From positions 92,784 through 156,783 of the forward strand of contig CACZXN010000001.1 in NCBI GenBank assembly GCA_902785075.1: a DNA stretch of 64,000 nt, given 5' to 3'. Source of the DNA: an uncultured Bacteroidales bacterium. Lineage in GTDB: Bacteria; Bacteroidota; Bacteroidia; Bacteroidales; Bacteroidaceae. Of the stretch, positions 35,099-46,082 are shown piece by piece. The first letter of the stretch is position 1. Each line of letters begins with the position of its first letter. A program made the translations under genes and the position numbers. The notes under the pieces are model-generated. The model searched no databases and was not told the DNA's origin. It was given only the letters and a program-made list of their open reading frames with translations.

Positions 35099-37333
35099 AT
35101 GAAGTTCGACAAGAAATACATATCAGGTCAATTCACATTAGTGATAATACTGGCATTGCTTTTCTGTGTTGGTATCGTTGTCTTTATGGTCAAGACCATG
35201 ACGGTTGATAAGAAGAAATGGGAGGAAGTGAGAAGAGAGAACTTCGAAAAGGACAGTCTGCTTGTAGAGCCGAAAAGAGGAAACATCCTCTCTGCTGACG
35301 GCCAATTAATGGCTAGCGACCTGCCCGACTATAAGGTATATATCGATTTCAAATCGGGACTGAACAAAAAAGCCATTAAGAACAACGAGTTCGATCATCA
35401 GGATTCAATCATCTTCAACGCTAAAGACTCATTGTTCTTAGGAAAGGGCGAAGCATACGCCAAGACGCTCGATTCAATCTGTGTAGGACTGAGCAAGATT
35501 TGTCCGCCAAAGACAGCAGCAGAGTACCGTCAGCACTTGGCAGAGGGATGGACCTCGCAAAGCCGCTATTTTGAGGTATGCAAACATAAAACCCTAAACT
35601 ACATCCAATACAAAGAACTGATGGCTTTACCATTCTTCAGAGATTACGAAAAGCGCAAGTACTTTGTCGGGCTGAACATCGTACCTCGAAATAACAGAAA
35701 AAAGCCTTTCGGCTCATTAGCACGTCGTACACTCGGCGATATGTTCGGGGATAAAGACAACAAAGAAAACAAGTCAGCACGTTCAGGACTAGAGTTGGCT
35801 TACGACTCATTGCTCAGGGGAGTCCCTGGTATCATGCATAGACGTAAAATCCTGAACAAATACGTTGACTTGATTGATATCAAACCAGAGAACGGCTATG
35901 ACATCGTGTCAACAATTGACGTGACGATGCAAGACGTCAGCGAAAATGCTTTACGCGAAGAGTTCAAAGTTATCAAGTCGGCTGGCGGTTTGGCCGATAT
36001 GGGTGTCGTGGTACTGATGGAGAGAAAGACGGGTGATGTGAAAGCAATCGTAAACCTCTCATTGTATGACGATGGTGAGTACTACGAAGCCCGTAACTTT
36101 GCGTTGGCAGCCCTCATGGAACCAGGTTCCACCTTCAAGACCGCATCCATACTTGTAGGACTTGATGACGGAGCACTTGACATCAACGAAACCACAAACG
36201 GTAATGGAGGTGTCTATAACATGTACGGTTCGATGATGAAAGACCATAACTGGAATCGTGGTGGATATGGTGAGATGGACGTAGCCCACACCCTGATGTA
36301 CTCATCTAACATTGGTGTAAGCCGTCTGATTGACAAACACTATCATAACCATCCAGAAAAGTTTGTCGAAGGGCTACACAGAATCGGTATTGGTACAGAC
36401 TTGCAGTTGCCATTTGTTGGAGCCGCCACACCAAAGATTCGTATGCCGAAAGCCGATAAGAGCAACTGGTCGAATACTGCACTTGCATGGATGTCGATTG
36501 GCTATGAGACACAGATTCCACCTATTTCCACTGTCACTTTCTACAACGCAATAGCCAACGATGGAAAGATGGTACGTCCACGATTTGTCAAAGCAATTCA
36601 AAAAGAAGGAGAAGTCGTCCAGGAAATGCCCGTGGAAGTTATCAAAGAACAAATTGCTCGTCCACAAGCCATCAAGCAAATTCAGGAAATGTTGCTCCGA
36701 GTTGTAGGCGAAGGCGTAGGAAAACGTGCAGGAAGCAAATATTTTGCGGTTGCAGGCAAAACAGGAACAGCCCAGATTGGCGGTAAAGGTGGTTATAAGG
36801 GAGGTGGACACCTCGTTAGCTTCTGCGGCTACTTCCCCGCTGAGGATCCTCAATACACATGTATCGTCGCTATACGATTGGCACATGGTCAAGCATCGGG
36901 TGGAGGACAAGCTGGTCCTGTATTCAAGAAAATCGCAGAAAGTATCTATGCCAATGCTGTGACAAGCGACCTCTCAAAAGCAAAAGACACGCTGGCGGTA
37001 TTTGCCCCACAAGTCAAGAAAGGCTATGCAGGTGCTACCAAATCCGTATTCGATCGGTTGAATTTGAAAGCAACTACATCAGGAGTGCAGAATGACGAAG
37101 TGGTCAACATCGCCACCAATGGAAACACAGTTAGCTTTGAAGCTTTCGATTATGACTTCGACCACCTCCCCAACTTGAAGGGAATGGGCCTTAGAGACGC
37201 CGTGTACGAGATAGAACGCAGAGGAATGAAAGCAAGAGTTAAAGGTATAGGAAAAGTAGTGGAGCAAAGCATACATCCGGGTACGAAGAACCAAGAAGGT
37301 CAAATCGTGGAGATTGAATTGCGCCAAGACTAA
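35099..37333 (+). CDS. ftsI: Division-specific transpeptidase (penicillin-binding protein FtsI/PBP3 type)
   Basis: Cross-links septal peptidoglycan; 744 residues. One membrane anchor lies at about 12-32 (FTLVIILALLFCVGIVVFM), then a dimerisation domain (EPKRGNILSADGQLMA). The transpeptidase has the active serine S344 in STFK, S402-S-N404, and KTGT at 554-557. A single PASTA domain ends the protein (LPNLKGMGLRDAVYEIERRG to the C-terminus), which is common in Bacteroidetes FtsI but absent from E. coli FtsI. The gene starts 13 bases after ftsL and is followed by murE. Confidence 0.96.
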   Translation: MKFDKKYISGQFTLVIILALLFCVGIVVFMVKTMTVDKKKWEEVRRENFEKDSLLVEPKRGNILSADGQLMASDLPDYKVYIDFKSGLNKKAIKNNEFDHQDSIIFNAKDSLFLGKGEAYAKTLDSICVGLSKICPPKTAAEYRQHLAEGWTSQSRYFEVCKHKTLNYIQYKELMALPFFRDYEKRKYFVGLNIVPRNNRKKPFGSLARRTLGDMFGDKDNKENKSARSGLELAYDSLLRGVPGIMHRRKILNKYVDLIDIKPENGYDIVSTIDVTMQDVSENALREEFKVIKSAGGLADMGVVVLMERKTGDVKAIVNLSLYDDGEYYEARNFALAALMEPGSTFKTASILVGLDDGALDINETTNGNGGVYNMYGSMMKDHNWNRGGYGEMDVAHTLMYSSNIGVSRLIDKHYHNHPEKFVEGLHRIGIGTDLQLPFVGAATPKIRMPKADKSNWSNTALAWMSIGYETQIPPISTVTFYNAIANDGKMVRPRFVKAIQKEGEVVQEMPVEVIKEQIARPQAIKQIQEMLLRVVGEGVGKRAGSKYFAVAGKTGTAQIGGKGGYKGGGHLVSFCGYFPAEDPQYTCIVAIRLAHGQASGGGQAGPVFKKIAESIYANAVTSDLSKAKDTLAVFAPQVKKGYAGATKSVFDRLNLKATTSGVQNDEVVNIATNGNTVSFEAFDYDFDHLPNLKGMGLRDAVYEIERRGMKARVKGIGKVVEQSIHPGTKNQEGQIVEIELRQD

Positions 37334-37375
37334 CCTATCGAGTAGGAATGTATAACAAATAAAGACAAAGCACAT

Positions 37376-38827
37376 ATGCAGTTACAGAAGCTATTAGAGG
37401 CAATCACAATAGAAGGAACTCAAGGAGAGTTGCACAGAGAAATCTCTGGAATTCAAATAGACTCTCGGCAAATAACGGCAGGACAAGTTTTCGTTGCCGT
37501 TCGCGGTTCTCAGAACGATGGGCACAAATACATCGAGAAGGCTATCGAACTGGGTGCTACCGCAATTGTCTGTGAAGAGTTCCCTACAGAAATCAATTCC
37601 AACATCACCTATGTAAAAGTACGCAACTCTGAACATATTGTCGGCAACCTTGCCACCACTTTCTACGACAACCCTTCCAAGAAGTTCAAATTGGTAGGCG
37701 TTACTGGTACTAACGGCAAGACAACCATTGCTACGACGCTGTATAACATGTTTAGATACATGGGGCATAAAGCAGGACTTCTCTCAACTGTCGTTAACTA
37801 TATCGACGGTGAAGCTGTCCCTACAGAACACACAACACCAGACCCAATCACACTTAACAAACTATTAGCCCAGATGGCTGATGCTGGCTGTGAATATGTG
37901 TTCATGGAAGTCAGTTCGCACTCGATTGTTCAAAACAGAATCGGAGGACTGCACTTTGTTGGCGGCTTGTTCACCAATATCACTCGTGATCACTTGGATT
38001 ATCACAAGACATTCGAAAATTACATAAAAGCAAAGAAGCAGTTTTTCGACAATCTCCCATCTGATGCGTTCGCCATCACCAACATCGATGACAAGAACGG
38101 AATGATCATGGTACAAAACACGAAGGCAACTGTCAAGACCTATTCCGTTCAACAAGCAGCTGACTTCAAGGCGAAAATCATCGAGTGTCATTTTGAAGGA
38201 ATGTATCTTGACATTAACGGAAAAGAAGTGGGTGTGCAGTTCATCGGGAAGTTCAACGTTTACAATCTGCTAGCTATCTATGGTGCAGCTATCATGCTAG
38301 GCAAGGAACCACAGGAATGTCTCATAGCAATGAGCAGTATGAAACCTGTAAGCGGACGATTGGAAGCTATCAATTCTCCTGACGGATTCACAGCCATCGT
38401 TGACTATGCTCACACTCCTGATGCTTTGGAAAACGTGCTCAATGCTATCCATGGTGTGTTGGAGGGCAAAGGGCGGCTGATAACTGTCTGTGGTGCAGGA
38501 GGAAATCGTGATAAGGGGAAACGTCCTTTGATGGCTCAAGAGGCTGTACGCCAAAGTGACAGAGTCATCATCACCAGCGACAACCCTCGCTTTGAAGAAC
38601 CACAAGACATCATCAACGATATGGTAGCAGGACTCGACAAAGAGCAGATAAAGAAAGTGCTGACCATCGTTGACCGAAGAGAAGCCATCAAGACAGCCTG
38701 TATGATGGCTGAAAAAGGAGATGTGATTCTCATCGCAGGAAAAGGACACGAAGACTATCAGGAGGTGAAGGGTGTAAAACATCACTTCGACGATAAAGAG
38801 GAAGTGTGTAAATGCTTTGGAAATTGA
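37376..38827 (+). CDS. murE: UDP-MurNAc-tripeptide synthetase adding meso-diaminopimelate
   Basis: Mur ligase of 483 residues. The ATP site is [10 protein letters not shown] at 108-117. The substrate-selecting motif is D402-N-P-R405, the form linked to meso-diaminopimelate and not lysine. This agrees with dapL and dapF in the same window. C-terminal GKGHEDYQ completes the third domain. It sits between ftsI and mraY in the normal cluster order. Confidence 0.96.
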   Translation: MQLQKLLEAITIEGTQGELHREISGIQIDSRQITAGQVFVAVRGSQNDGHKYIEKAIELGATAIVCEEFPTEINSNITYVKVRNSEHIVGNLATTFYDNPSKKFKLVGVTGTNGKTTIATTLYNMFRYMGHKAGLLSTVVNYIDGEAVPTEHTTPDPITLNKLLAQMADAGCEYVFMEVSSHSIVQNRIGGLHFVGGLFTNITRDHLDYHKTFENYIKAKKQFFDNLPSDAFAITNIDDKNGMIMVQNTKATVKTYSVQQAADFKAKIIECHFEGMYLDINGKEVGVQFIGKFNVYNLLAIYGAAIMLGKEPQECLIAMSSMKPVSGRLEAINSPDGFTAIVDYAHTPDALENVLNAIHGVLEGKGRLITVCGAGGNRDKGKRPLMAQEAVRQSDRVIITSDNPRFEEPQDIINDMVAGLDKEQIKKVLTIVDRREAIKTACMMAEKGDVILIAGKGHEDYQEVKGVKHHFDDKEEVCKCFGN

Positions 38828-38865
38828 TAGTTGATAGTTAAATTACTAAATAAGACTTAATCGAT

Positions 38866-40137
38866 ATGTTATACTTTTTATCACAATATCTCGACCGATT
38901 GGACATCCCAGGAGCAGGAATGTGGACATACGTTTCGTTCCGTTCGCTACTAGCTTTGATGCTTTCGCTAACCATCTCTATGGTAGCTGGGAAAAGGTTC
39001 ATTACATATATGAAACGGAAACGTCATTTTGAAAGTGCACGTGACGCAGAAATCGATCCTTATGGGGTTCAAAAAAACGGAACACCTTCAATGGGAGGTG
39101 TGATTATCGTTGGGGCGGTTGTAATTCCTGCTCTCCTGCTTGGTCGATTGGACAATGTGTATATCAATCTGCTGATTGTCACGATACTTTGGTTTGGATT
39201 ACTCGGTTTTATTGACGACTATATCAAACTAAAAGGTAATAAGGATGGCATGAAGCCTCGCTACAAACTCCTCGGACAGTTGGCATTAGGTTGTGTAGTT
39301 GGAATCGTCCTGTGGTTATCGCCAGATGCTGTAGTACGCGAAAATGTTACTGCGGAAAGCAACGGCCAATCGGCTGTGGTCTATCACAAGAGCGAAGCAA
39401 GAAAGTCCACAGTAACCACCGTACCATTCCTAAAGAACAACAACTTGGACTACTACGAAGTGTTTAATTGGATAAAGGATGGTAAAGTGAAGCGTGCATG
39501 CGGATGGATTCTGTTCATATTGGTTACTACATTTGTGATTACAGCTGTATCAAACGGTGCAAACCTGAATGATGGAATGGATGGCATGTGTGCAGGCAAT
39601 TCTGCCATTATCGGCACCACGTTAGGCATTCTAGCTTATGTTTCTGGTCATATTCACTATGCCAGCTACCTGAATGTGATGTATATTCCAGGCTCGGAGG
39701 AGATTGTGGTTTACATTTGCGCCTTCGTCGGAGCGTTGATTGGATTTCTATGGTACAACGCTTTCCCTGCAAAAGTGTTTATGGGCGATACAGGCAGTCT
39801 GTCCATCGGAGGAGTGATTGCCGTCACCGCTGTCATCATTCACAAAGAGCTGATGATTCCGATTCTCTGCGGCATCTTCTTGGTCGAGAGTATTTCTGTG
39901 ATGATACAAGTATGGTACGCTAAGAAAGGCAATAAACGAGGGGTGAAACAACGAGTATTCAAACGCACACCGATTCATGACCATTTCCGTGTACAGCAAA
40001 ACCAATTACTTACTGATTGCAAGTACATCTGCAAGTATCCGACAACGGTACTACACGAAAACATGATCACAATCCGCTTCTGGATTATCACGATATTATT
40101 AGCAGCAATAACGATTATTACACTGAAGATAAGATGA
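38866..40137 (+). CDS. mraY: Phospho-MurNAc-pentapeptide transferase
   Basis: Integral membrane enzyme that makes lipid I; 423 residues and about ten hydrophobic segments. Key motifs are GTPSMGGV near residue 73, FIDDYIKL near 114, the Asp-rich ANLNDGMDGMCAG near 230, and PIHDHF close to the end. The loop around residues 150-200 is longer than in E. coli MraY, which is usual in Bacteroidetes. The TGA stop overlaps the ATG of murD by the sequence ATGA. Confidence 0.96.
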   Translation: MLYFLSQYLDRLDIPGAGMWTYVSFRSLLALMLSLTISMVAGKRFITYMKRKRHFESARDAEIDPYGVQKNGTPSMGGVIIVGAVVIPALLLGRLDNVYINLLIVTILWFGLLGFIDDYIKLKGNKDGMKPRYKLLGQLALGCVVGIVLWLSPDAVVRENVTAESNGQSAVVYHKSEARKSTVTTVPFLKNNNLDYYEVFNWIKDGKVKRACGWILFILVTTFVITAVSNGANLNDGMDGMCAGNSAIIGTTLGILAYVSGHIHYASYLNVMYIPGSEEIVVYICAFVGALIGFLWYNAFPAKVFMGDTGSLSIGGVIAVTAVIIHKELMIPILCGIFLVESISVMIQVWYAKKGNKRGVKQRVFKRTPIHDHFRVQQNQLLTDCKYICKYPTTVLHENMITIRFWIITILLAAITIITLKIR

Positions 40138-41465
40138 AAAGAATTGTAGTTCTTGGAGCAGCAGAAAGCGGTGCAGGAGCCGCTGTATTGGCAAAAGTGA
40201 AGGGATTTGACGTGTTTGTCTCTGACATGTCTGCCATCAAAGATAAATACAAGAAGCAACTCGATGAATACCACATCGATTGGGAAGAGGGGCAGCATAC
40301 TGAAAAGCAGATTCTCAATGCCGACGAAATCATCAAGAGTCCCGGAATTCCTGAAAAAGCCCCTATGGTGCAGAAAATCAAAGCGGCAGGTATTCCTATC
40401 ATTTCAGAGATTGAATTTGCAGGCAGATACACAAATGCAAAGATGATATGCATCACTGGTTCGAATGGCAAGACCACAACAACGTCACTCACCTATCATA
40501 TCCTCAAAAATGCCGGCTACAATGTTGGGTTAGCTGGTAATATCGGCAATAGTCTGGCTTTGCAGGTAGCTACCGAAAACTACGACTACTACGTGATTGA
40601 GCTCAGCAGTTTCCAACTGGATAACATGTATGAGTTCAAGGCAGATATAGCGATTCTCATGAACATCACACCTGATCATCTCGACCGCTACGACTTCAAG
40701 ATGCAGAACTACGTGGATGCGAAGATGCGAATCACACAGAACCAAACCGAAGACGACGCATTCATCTTCTGGAACGATGACCCAATCGTGAAAGAAGAGA
40801 TGAAACGGTATAATCTCAAAGCCCAATTATTCCCATTCTCCGAATTCAAAGGAAACGGAGCTATTGCATACGCAGAAAAAGGTCAATACGTGATTGAGGT
40901 TCCTACACCATTCAACATGGAACTCGAAGAATTGGCACTTACGGGCAAACACAATCTCTACAACTCTCTGGCAGCAGGTATCACTGCCAATATTGCTGGT
41001 GTAGATAACAAAACACTTCGTGAATGCCTATCAAACTTCGAAGGAGTTGAACACCGATTGGAGAAGGCAGGACGCGTTCGTGGGATTGACTTCGTGAACG
41101 ACTCAAAAGCCACCAATGTCAATGCATGCTGGTATGCACTTGAAAGCATGAAACAACCTACCGTCCTGATTTTAGGCGGAATCGACAAAGGAAACGACTA
41201 TACAGAAATCTACGATTTGGTTCGTGAAAAGTGTGTAGGATTGGTATTTCTTGGAGTTGATAACAAAAAATTACACGAGAACTTTGACTCGTTCGGATTA
41301 CCAATCGTGGATGTACAAAGCATGAAAGACTGTGTCGATGCTTGTTACAAAATGGCTCACGATGGTGATTGCGTACTACTCAGTCCCTGCTGTGCCAGCT
41401 TTGATTTATTCAAAAACATGGAAGATCGCGGAGAGCAATTCAAACACTATGTAAGTAATTTGTAA
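40134..41465 (+). CDS. murD: UDP-MurNAc-L-alanine:D-glutamate ligase
   Basis: Adds D-glutamate to UDP-MurNAc-L-Ala; 443 residues. The start is set at the ATG overlapping the mraY stop (MKRIVVLGAAESGAG). A longer upstream frame lies within mraY and gives no homologous sequence. The ATP site is ICITGSNGKTTTT, followed by LAGNIGNSLALQ and the C-terminal DSKATN. The 4-base overlap with mraY implies coupled translation. Confidence 0.96.
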   Translation: MKRIVVLGAAESGAGAAVLAKVKGFDVFVSDMSAIKDKYKKQLDEYHIDWEEGQHTEKQILNADEIIKSPGIPEKAPMVQKIKAAGIPIISEIEFAGRYTNAKMICITGSNGKTTTTSLTYHILKNAGYNVGLAGNIGNSLALQVATENYDYYVIELSSFQLDNMYEFKADIAILMNITPDHLDRYDFKMQNYVDAKMRITQNQTEDDAFIFWNDDPIVKEEMKRYNLKAQLFPFSEFKGNGAIAYAEKGQYVIEVPTPFNMELEELALTGKHNLYNSLAAGITANIAGVDNKTLRECLSNFEGVEHRLEKAGRVRGIDFVNDSKATNVNACWYALESMKQPTVLILGGIDKGNDYTEIYDLVREKCVGLVFLGVDNKKLHENFDSFGLPIVDVQSMKDCVDACYKMAHDGDCVLLSPCCASFDLFKNMEDRGEQFKHYVSNL

Positions 41466-41489
41466 GAAATGTATTAAACCTATCGAATA

Positions 41490-42797
41490 ATGCTAAAAAT
41501 TATCAGCAATAACCTATTTAAAGGAGACAAAGTAGTTTGGATGATCTACTTTTTCCTGTGCATGATCTCGCTGGTTGAGATCTATAGTGCTTCTAGTTCT
41601 TTGACCTATACCCACGGAAATCATCTTGACCCGATGATACGTCAGGCGGGATTCCTGTTTGTGGGACTGATTATCATCCTCATTGTACACAGAATACCTT
41701 GCAAGTATTTCAAGTTGTTCCCACTCTTCTTATTACCAGCATCTGTGATGTTGCTGTTATATGTGCTGTTATTTGGAGGAACCATCAATGGAGGTAACAG
41801 ATGGATTGACTTGGGATTTCTCTCATTCCAACCCTCTGAAGTGGCTAAAGCGGCTCTTATCATGTCGCTTGCTGCTATTCTTTCGAAAACCCAGAACGAA
41901 GAATCGATAATTGGGAAAAACGGTCGAAAGACAGTTGTGATGGCAACAAAGGGAGGATATAACAAACCATTCAAGATTTGCAGTATCCTCGTGTGTGTCA
42001 TCTGTGGTCTGATAGTATCTGAGAACTTCTCAACCGCAGCCATCCTATTTACCGTATCCATCATCATGATGTATATCGGCAATATTCCACGCAAACTAAT
42101 GGCAAAAGGGCTTCTGTGCATTGGAGTCATTGGAGCACTATTCATAGGCACCCTACTTTTGATACCCGATTCTTTGGCCACATCAATTGGCGGACGTGTC
42201 GCTACATGGAAACATCGTATTGAAAACAAGATAGGAATTAACAAAACAGACGCAGCATCAAAAGAACTTGAAGAAAGTGAATACGATTTAGCAGAGAACT
42301 GGCAAGTTGGAAACTCCAATATCGCCATAGCCAACTCTAACATGATTGGATTGGGGCCAGGCAACTCTGTTCAGCGCGATTTTCTCTCTCATGCTGAGTC
42401 CGACTTCATCTATTCCATCATCATTGAGGAGACAGGCATAGCAGGTGCGATATTTGTTATATTCCTCTACTTCGCACTATTGATACGAGTGAATAAGATT
42501 GCAAAGAGGTGCGATAAGTTCTTCCCAGCATTTCTTGTGACAGGCTTCGGCATCGTTCTGGTATTGCAAGCCCTCATCAATATGGGCGTAGCTGTTGGAC
42601 TATTACCCGTTACCGGTCAGCCATTACCACTTATCAGTAAGGGTGGTACGTCAATCATCATCACCTGCTTCTATTTTGGGGTTATCCTCAGTATCAGTCG
42701 TTATGCAGAAAAAGTAAGCGAAACTCCAGCAGAACCGGCAGAGTCTAGCAGCACGATTGAAACCGATGAATATTTCAGTGGAGTAGGCATAGAATAG
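41490..42797 (+). CDS. ftsW: Septal peptidoglycan glycosyltransferase FtsW
   Basis: SEDS-family polymerase partner of FtsI; 435 residues with about ten transmembrane helices. Conserved stretches are GGNRWIDLGFLSFQPSEVAKAALI near residue 98, AHAESDFIYSIIIEETG around 303, and PLISKGGTSI near 384. A charged loop at about 235-275 (NKTDAASKELEESEYD) is longer than in E. coli. The tail after the last helix is Pro/Glu/Ser-rich and cytoplasmic. Position between murD and murG is standard. Confidence 0.95.
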   Translation: MLKIISNNLFKGDKVVWMIYFFLCMISLVEIYSASSSLTYTHGNHLDPMIRQAGFLFVGLIIILIVHRIPCKYFKLFPLFLLPASVMLLLYVLLFGGTINGGNRWIDLGFLSFQPSEVAKAALIMSLAAILSKTQNEESIIGKNGRKTVVMATKGGYNKPFKICSILVCVICGLIVSENFSTAAILFTVSIIMMYIGNIPRKLMAKGLLCIGVIGALFIGTLLLIPDSLATSIGGRVATWKHRIENKIGINKTDAASKELEESEYDLAENWQVGNSNIAIANSNMIGLGPGNSVQRDFLSHAESDFIYSIIIEETGIAGAIFVIFLYFALLIRVNKIAKRCDKFFPAFLVTGFGIVLVLQALINMGVAVGLLPVTGQPLPLISKGGTSIIITCFYFGVILSISRYAEKVSETPAEPAESSSTIETDEYFSGVGIE

Positions 42798-42821
42798 CTG
42801 TAAGTGCTAAGATTTAGAGAC

Positions 42822-43937
42822 ATGAAACAACTAAAAGTCATCATTAGCGGAGGAGGTACAGGAGGTCATATATTTCCTGCTGTATCGATAGCAAATGCTA
42901 TTAAGGGTATAGACCCAAATGCCGACATTTTGTTTGTTGGCGCAGAGGGACGTATGGAGATGCAACGTGTACCTGATGCAGGATATCCTATCATTGGTCT
43001 GCCTATTGAGGGGTTCAGCCGTAAGAATCCGTTCAAAAACATACGGGTGCTGTGGAAAATCCTAAGATGCCAGTTGAAGGCACGAAAGATTATCCGCGAC
43101 TTCCAGCCACAAGTCGTTGTAGGCGTTGGAGGATACGCAAGCGGTCCTACACTCAAAACTGCCGGACAAATGGGTATCCCAACCTTGATACAGGAGCAGA
43201 ACTCTTATGCAGGTGTGACAAACAAACTTTTAGCGAAATCTGCCAGCAAGATTTGTGTGGCATACGAAGGGATGGAACGGTTCTTCCCTGCTGATAAAAT
43301 CATCATGACAGGTAATCCCGTTCGCCAGCAGCTACTCAACACGGCCATCAACCATCAGGATGCTATCAAACAATTCGGATTTAACCCCACCCTGCCAACC
43401 ATTTTGATTATCGGAGGCAGCTTGGGTGCCAGAACCATCAACGAGAGCGTTCTGTCTGCAATTGAGGTGATACGCAGCTCTGGTGTTCAAATCATCTGGC
43501 AGACAGGAAAGATCTATCGCCAGCAAATCGCAGAGGAGCTGAAACAACACGAGAAGATGGAACAGTTATTCGTAAGCGACTTTATCTCAAATATGGATGT
43601 AGCCTATACTGCTGCCGACCTCGTGATATCGAGAGCCGGTGCAAGCAGCATCAGCGAATTATGCATGCTGGGGAAGCCCTGTATATTGGTTCCTTCACCG
43701 AATGTAGCAGAAGACCATCAAACCAAAAATGCGATGGCTCTCGTTCACAAAGAAGCGGCCCTGATGGTCAAGGACGCCGAAGCGCGTGAAAAACTGATTC
43801 CGCTGGCAATCGAGGTAGTTCGTGACACCCAGAGACTCAGTGCATTAAGCACCAACATCAGGCAATTAGCACTACCCGATTCTGCTAACATCATTGCAAA
43901 AGAAGTCATCAAATTAGCAACTATCAAAGCATCATAG
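42822..43937 (+). CDS. murG: UDP-GlcNAc:lipid I N-acetylglucosaminyltransferase
   Basis: Makes lipid II at the inner face of the membrane; 371 residues. GGGTGGHIFPAVSIA near the N-terminus, GVGGYASGPTL around 95, and SRAGASSISELCMLGKPCILVPSPNVAEDHQ near 270 are MurG hallmarks. The ATG at 42822 (MKQLKVIISGGG) is preferred; an in-frame GTG at 42804 would add six residues with no family counterpart. It is followed 6 bases later by murC. Confidence 0.96.
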   Translation: MKQLKVIISGGGTGGHIFPAVSIANAIKGIDPNADILFVGAEGRMEMQRVPDAGYPIIGLPIEGFSRKNPFKNIRVLWKILRCQLKARKIIRDFQPQVVVGVGGYASGPTLKTAGQMGIPTLIQEQNSYAGVTNKLLAKSASKICVAYEGMERFFPADKIIMTGNPVRQQLLNTAINHQDAIKQFGFNPTLPTILIIGGSLGARTINESVLSAIEVIRSSGVQIIWQTGKIYRQQIAEELKQHEKMEQLFVSDFISNMDVAYTAADLVISRAGASSISELCMLGKPCILVPSPNVAEDHQTKNAMALVHKEAALMVKDAEAREKLIPLAIEVVRDTQRLSALSTNIRQLALPDSANIIAKEVIKLATIKAS

Positions 43938-43943
43938 AACAAC

Positions 43944-45311
43944 ATGAATAATCATTTAAAGTCTGTATATTTCATCGGAGCTGGAGGCATCGGAATGAGT
44001 GCCCTACTACGCTACTTTCTCACAAAAGGTTATAATGTGGGCGGCTACGATCGTACACCAAGCGAATTGACAGAGAAACTGATTAGCGAAGGAGCACAAA
44101 TCCACTACGAGGAAAACGTAGACACAATACCTACCTGCTTCAAAGAGAAAGACAGCACGCTGGTTGTCTATACACCAGCCATTCCTGCAGAACATAAGGA
44201 ATTGGTGTATTTTCGTGAGAATGGGTTCGACCTTCAGAAACGAGCTCAGGTGCTGGGATTCCTCACCCAAGCTCACAAAGGGCTATGCGTAGCAGGAACA
44301 CATGGAAAGACAACTACCTCTACGATGACAGCCCATCTGTTCCATCAATCACATATCGACTGCAATGCATTCCTTGGAGGTATTTCCAAGAACTACGGAA
44401 CCAATTACATTCTCTCGGACAAAAGCGACTATGTTGTCATCGAAGCCGATGAGTTCGATCGTTCGTTCCATTGGTTACGCCCCTACATGTCAGTTATTAC
44501 TGCAACCGACCCCGATCATCTGGACATCTACGGAACCAAAGAGGCATATCTCGAGAGTTTCCGCCACTATACCACACTGATTCAGAAAGGTGGTGCATTG
44601 ATTATTCACAAGGGACTTGAAATGAAAGCCGCTGTTCAGGAAGGGGTCAGAGTCTATGAATACGCTCGGACAGAAGGCGACTTCCATGCAGAGAATATCA
44701 AGATAGGAAACGGAGAGATTCTCTTCGACTTCGTCACCCCGACAGCTGTCATCAAGGACATACAATTGGGAGTGCCCGTCAGCATCAACATCGAAAACGG
44801 AATAGCTGCGATGGCTCTCGCTTGGCTAAATGGTGTCACAGACGAAGAGATACGCAATGCTATGAAGTCTTTTGGAGGTGTCGATCGTCGATTTGACTTT
44901 AAGATAAAAAACGACCACATGGTCTTCCTCAGCGATTATGCACATCATCCCAACGAGATTGAACAAAGCATCAAATCAATACGCGAGCTGTATCAGAACA
45001 AAAGAATAGCAGCTGTGTTCCAACCTCACCTCTATACACGTACACGCGATTTCTACAAGGAGTTTGCCCAGAGCCTGTCATTGTTAGACAAAGTATATCT
45101 CTGCGACATCTACCCTGCACGCGAGGCACCAATTCCAGGTGTGACCAGCAAACTGATTTACGACAACCTGCGCCCAGGCATCGATAAACAGCTCATTCAC
45201 AAGGAAGACGTAGTAGAAAGTGTACGACAAAAAGATTTCGATGTTCTCATTCTACTGGGAGCAGGTGATATAGAGAATTACGTACAAGCAATTACAGAAG
45301 TGCTGTCATGA
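43944..45311 (+). CDS. murC: UDP-MurNAc:L-alanine ligase
   Basis: First amino-acid-adding Mur ligase; 455 residues. It opens with the Rossmann-like FIGAGGIGMSALLRYF, has the ATP site VAGTHGKTTTST near 111, EADEFDRSF, and DYAHHPNEI followed by FQPHLYTRT in the C-terminal domain. The stop overlaps the ftsQ start by ATGA, again implying coupled translation. Confidence 0.97.
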   Translation: MNNHLKSVYFIGAGGIGMSALLRYFLTKGYNVGGYDRTPSELTEKLISEGAQIHYEENVDTIPTCFKEKDSTLVVYTPAIPAEHKELVYFRENGFDLQKRAQVLGFLTQAHKGLCVAGTHGKTTTSTMTAHLFHQSHIDCNAFLGGISKNYGTNYILSDKSDYVVIEADEFDRSFHWLRPYMSVITATDPDHLDIYGTKEAYLESFRHYTTLIQKGGALIIHKGLEMKAAVQEGVRVYEYARTEGDFHAENIKIGNGEILFDFVTPTAVIKDIQLGVPVSINIENGIAAMALAWLNGVTDEEIRNAMKSFGGVDRRFDFKIKNDHMVFLSDYAHHPNEIEQSIKSIRELYQNKRIAAVFQPHLYTRTRDFYKEFAQSLSLLDKVYLCDIYPAREAPIPGVTSKLIYDNLRPGIDKQLIHKEDVVESVRQKDFDVLILLGAGDIENYVQAITEVLS

Positions 45312-46066
45312 TACAACTGAAGAAAGGCATAAAAATCCTAATCGGAGCAATACTGGTACTTGGTGTTGCGACATATGCCGTATATGCCGCCATCATTGCG
45401 TCCAATCCTTCTCCAGAAGACAGATGCACACACATCGAGCTCAACATCGAACAGAACCCACATTCTGGGTTCATCACCAACGAAATCATTGAGAACGAAC
45501 TTCACAAGGCGAACATCTACCCAAAAGAGCGTCTGTTGGCCGACATCAGAACACGCGACATTGAGAAAACGCTGATGAAGAATGAATTTATCGAACAAGT
45601 CGAGTGCTACAAGACTGCCAACAACACGGTCACCATCAACATCAAGCAGCGTACACCCGTCATCTATATACTCCCCGATAACGGAAAAGGTTATTACATC
45701 GACAAGTACGGGAAAATCATCACGAAGACCAACTACCCAGTCAATCTTCCTGTAGCCACAGGCATCATGTCCGAGGCATACGCCACAAAATGCCTGTCGA
45801 AGTTAGGAGCATACATCGTCAACGATGAATTCTGGAACAGTCAGATAGAGCAAATCTACGTAAAGGCAAATGCTGATCGTGAATACGTCATCGACCTCAT
45901 TCCTCGGGTTGGGAATCACGTCATCCACTTAGGACATATCACCAACTTCGAGAACAAACTACATCGACTGATGGTGTTCTACGAGAAAGCACTATCGCAA
46001 ATCGGATGGAACAAGTATTCATCAATCGACCTCGAATACGAAGGACAAATCATTTGTAAGAAATAA
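45308..46066 (+). CDS. ftsQ: Cell-division protein FtsQ
   Basis: Bitopic division protein of 252 residues. One N-terminal helix (IKILIGAILVLGVATYAVYAAII) is followed by a POTRA-like region (THIELNIEQNPHSGFITNEIIENEL, DIRTRDIEKTLMKNEFIEQVECYK) and a beta domain ending near LHRLMVFYEKAL. Sequence is poorly conserved across phyla, so the call relies on topology, POTRA pattern and position between murC and ftsA. Confidence 0.9.
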   Translation: MIQLKKGIKILIGAILVLGVATYAVYAAIIASNPSPEDRCTHIELNIEQNPHSGFITNEIIENELHKANIYPKERLLADIRTRDIEKTLMKNEFIEQVECYKTANNTVTINIKQRTPVIYILPDNGKGYYIDKYGKIITKTNYPVNLPVATGIMSEAYATKCLSKLGAYIVNDEFWNSQIEQIYVKANADREYVIDLIPRVGNHVIHLGHITNFENKLHRLMVFYEKALSQIGWNKYSSIDLEYEGQIICKK

Positions 46067-46082
46067 CAAAACAATAACATAT

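Noticed and set aside
40017-40133. Longer N-terminus for murD
   Set aside because: Overlaps mraY by more than 100 bases and lacks Mur ligase similarity; the ATGA overlap start at 40134 fits the family.
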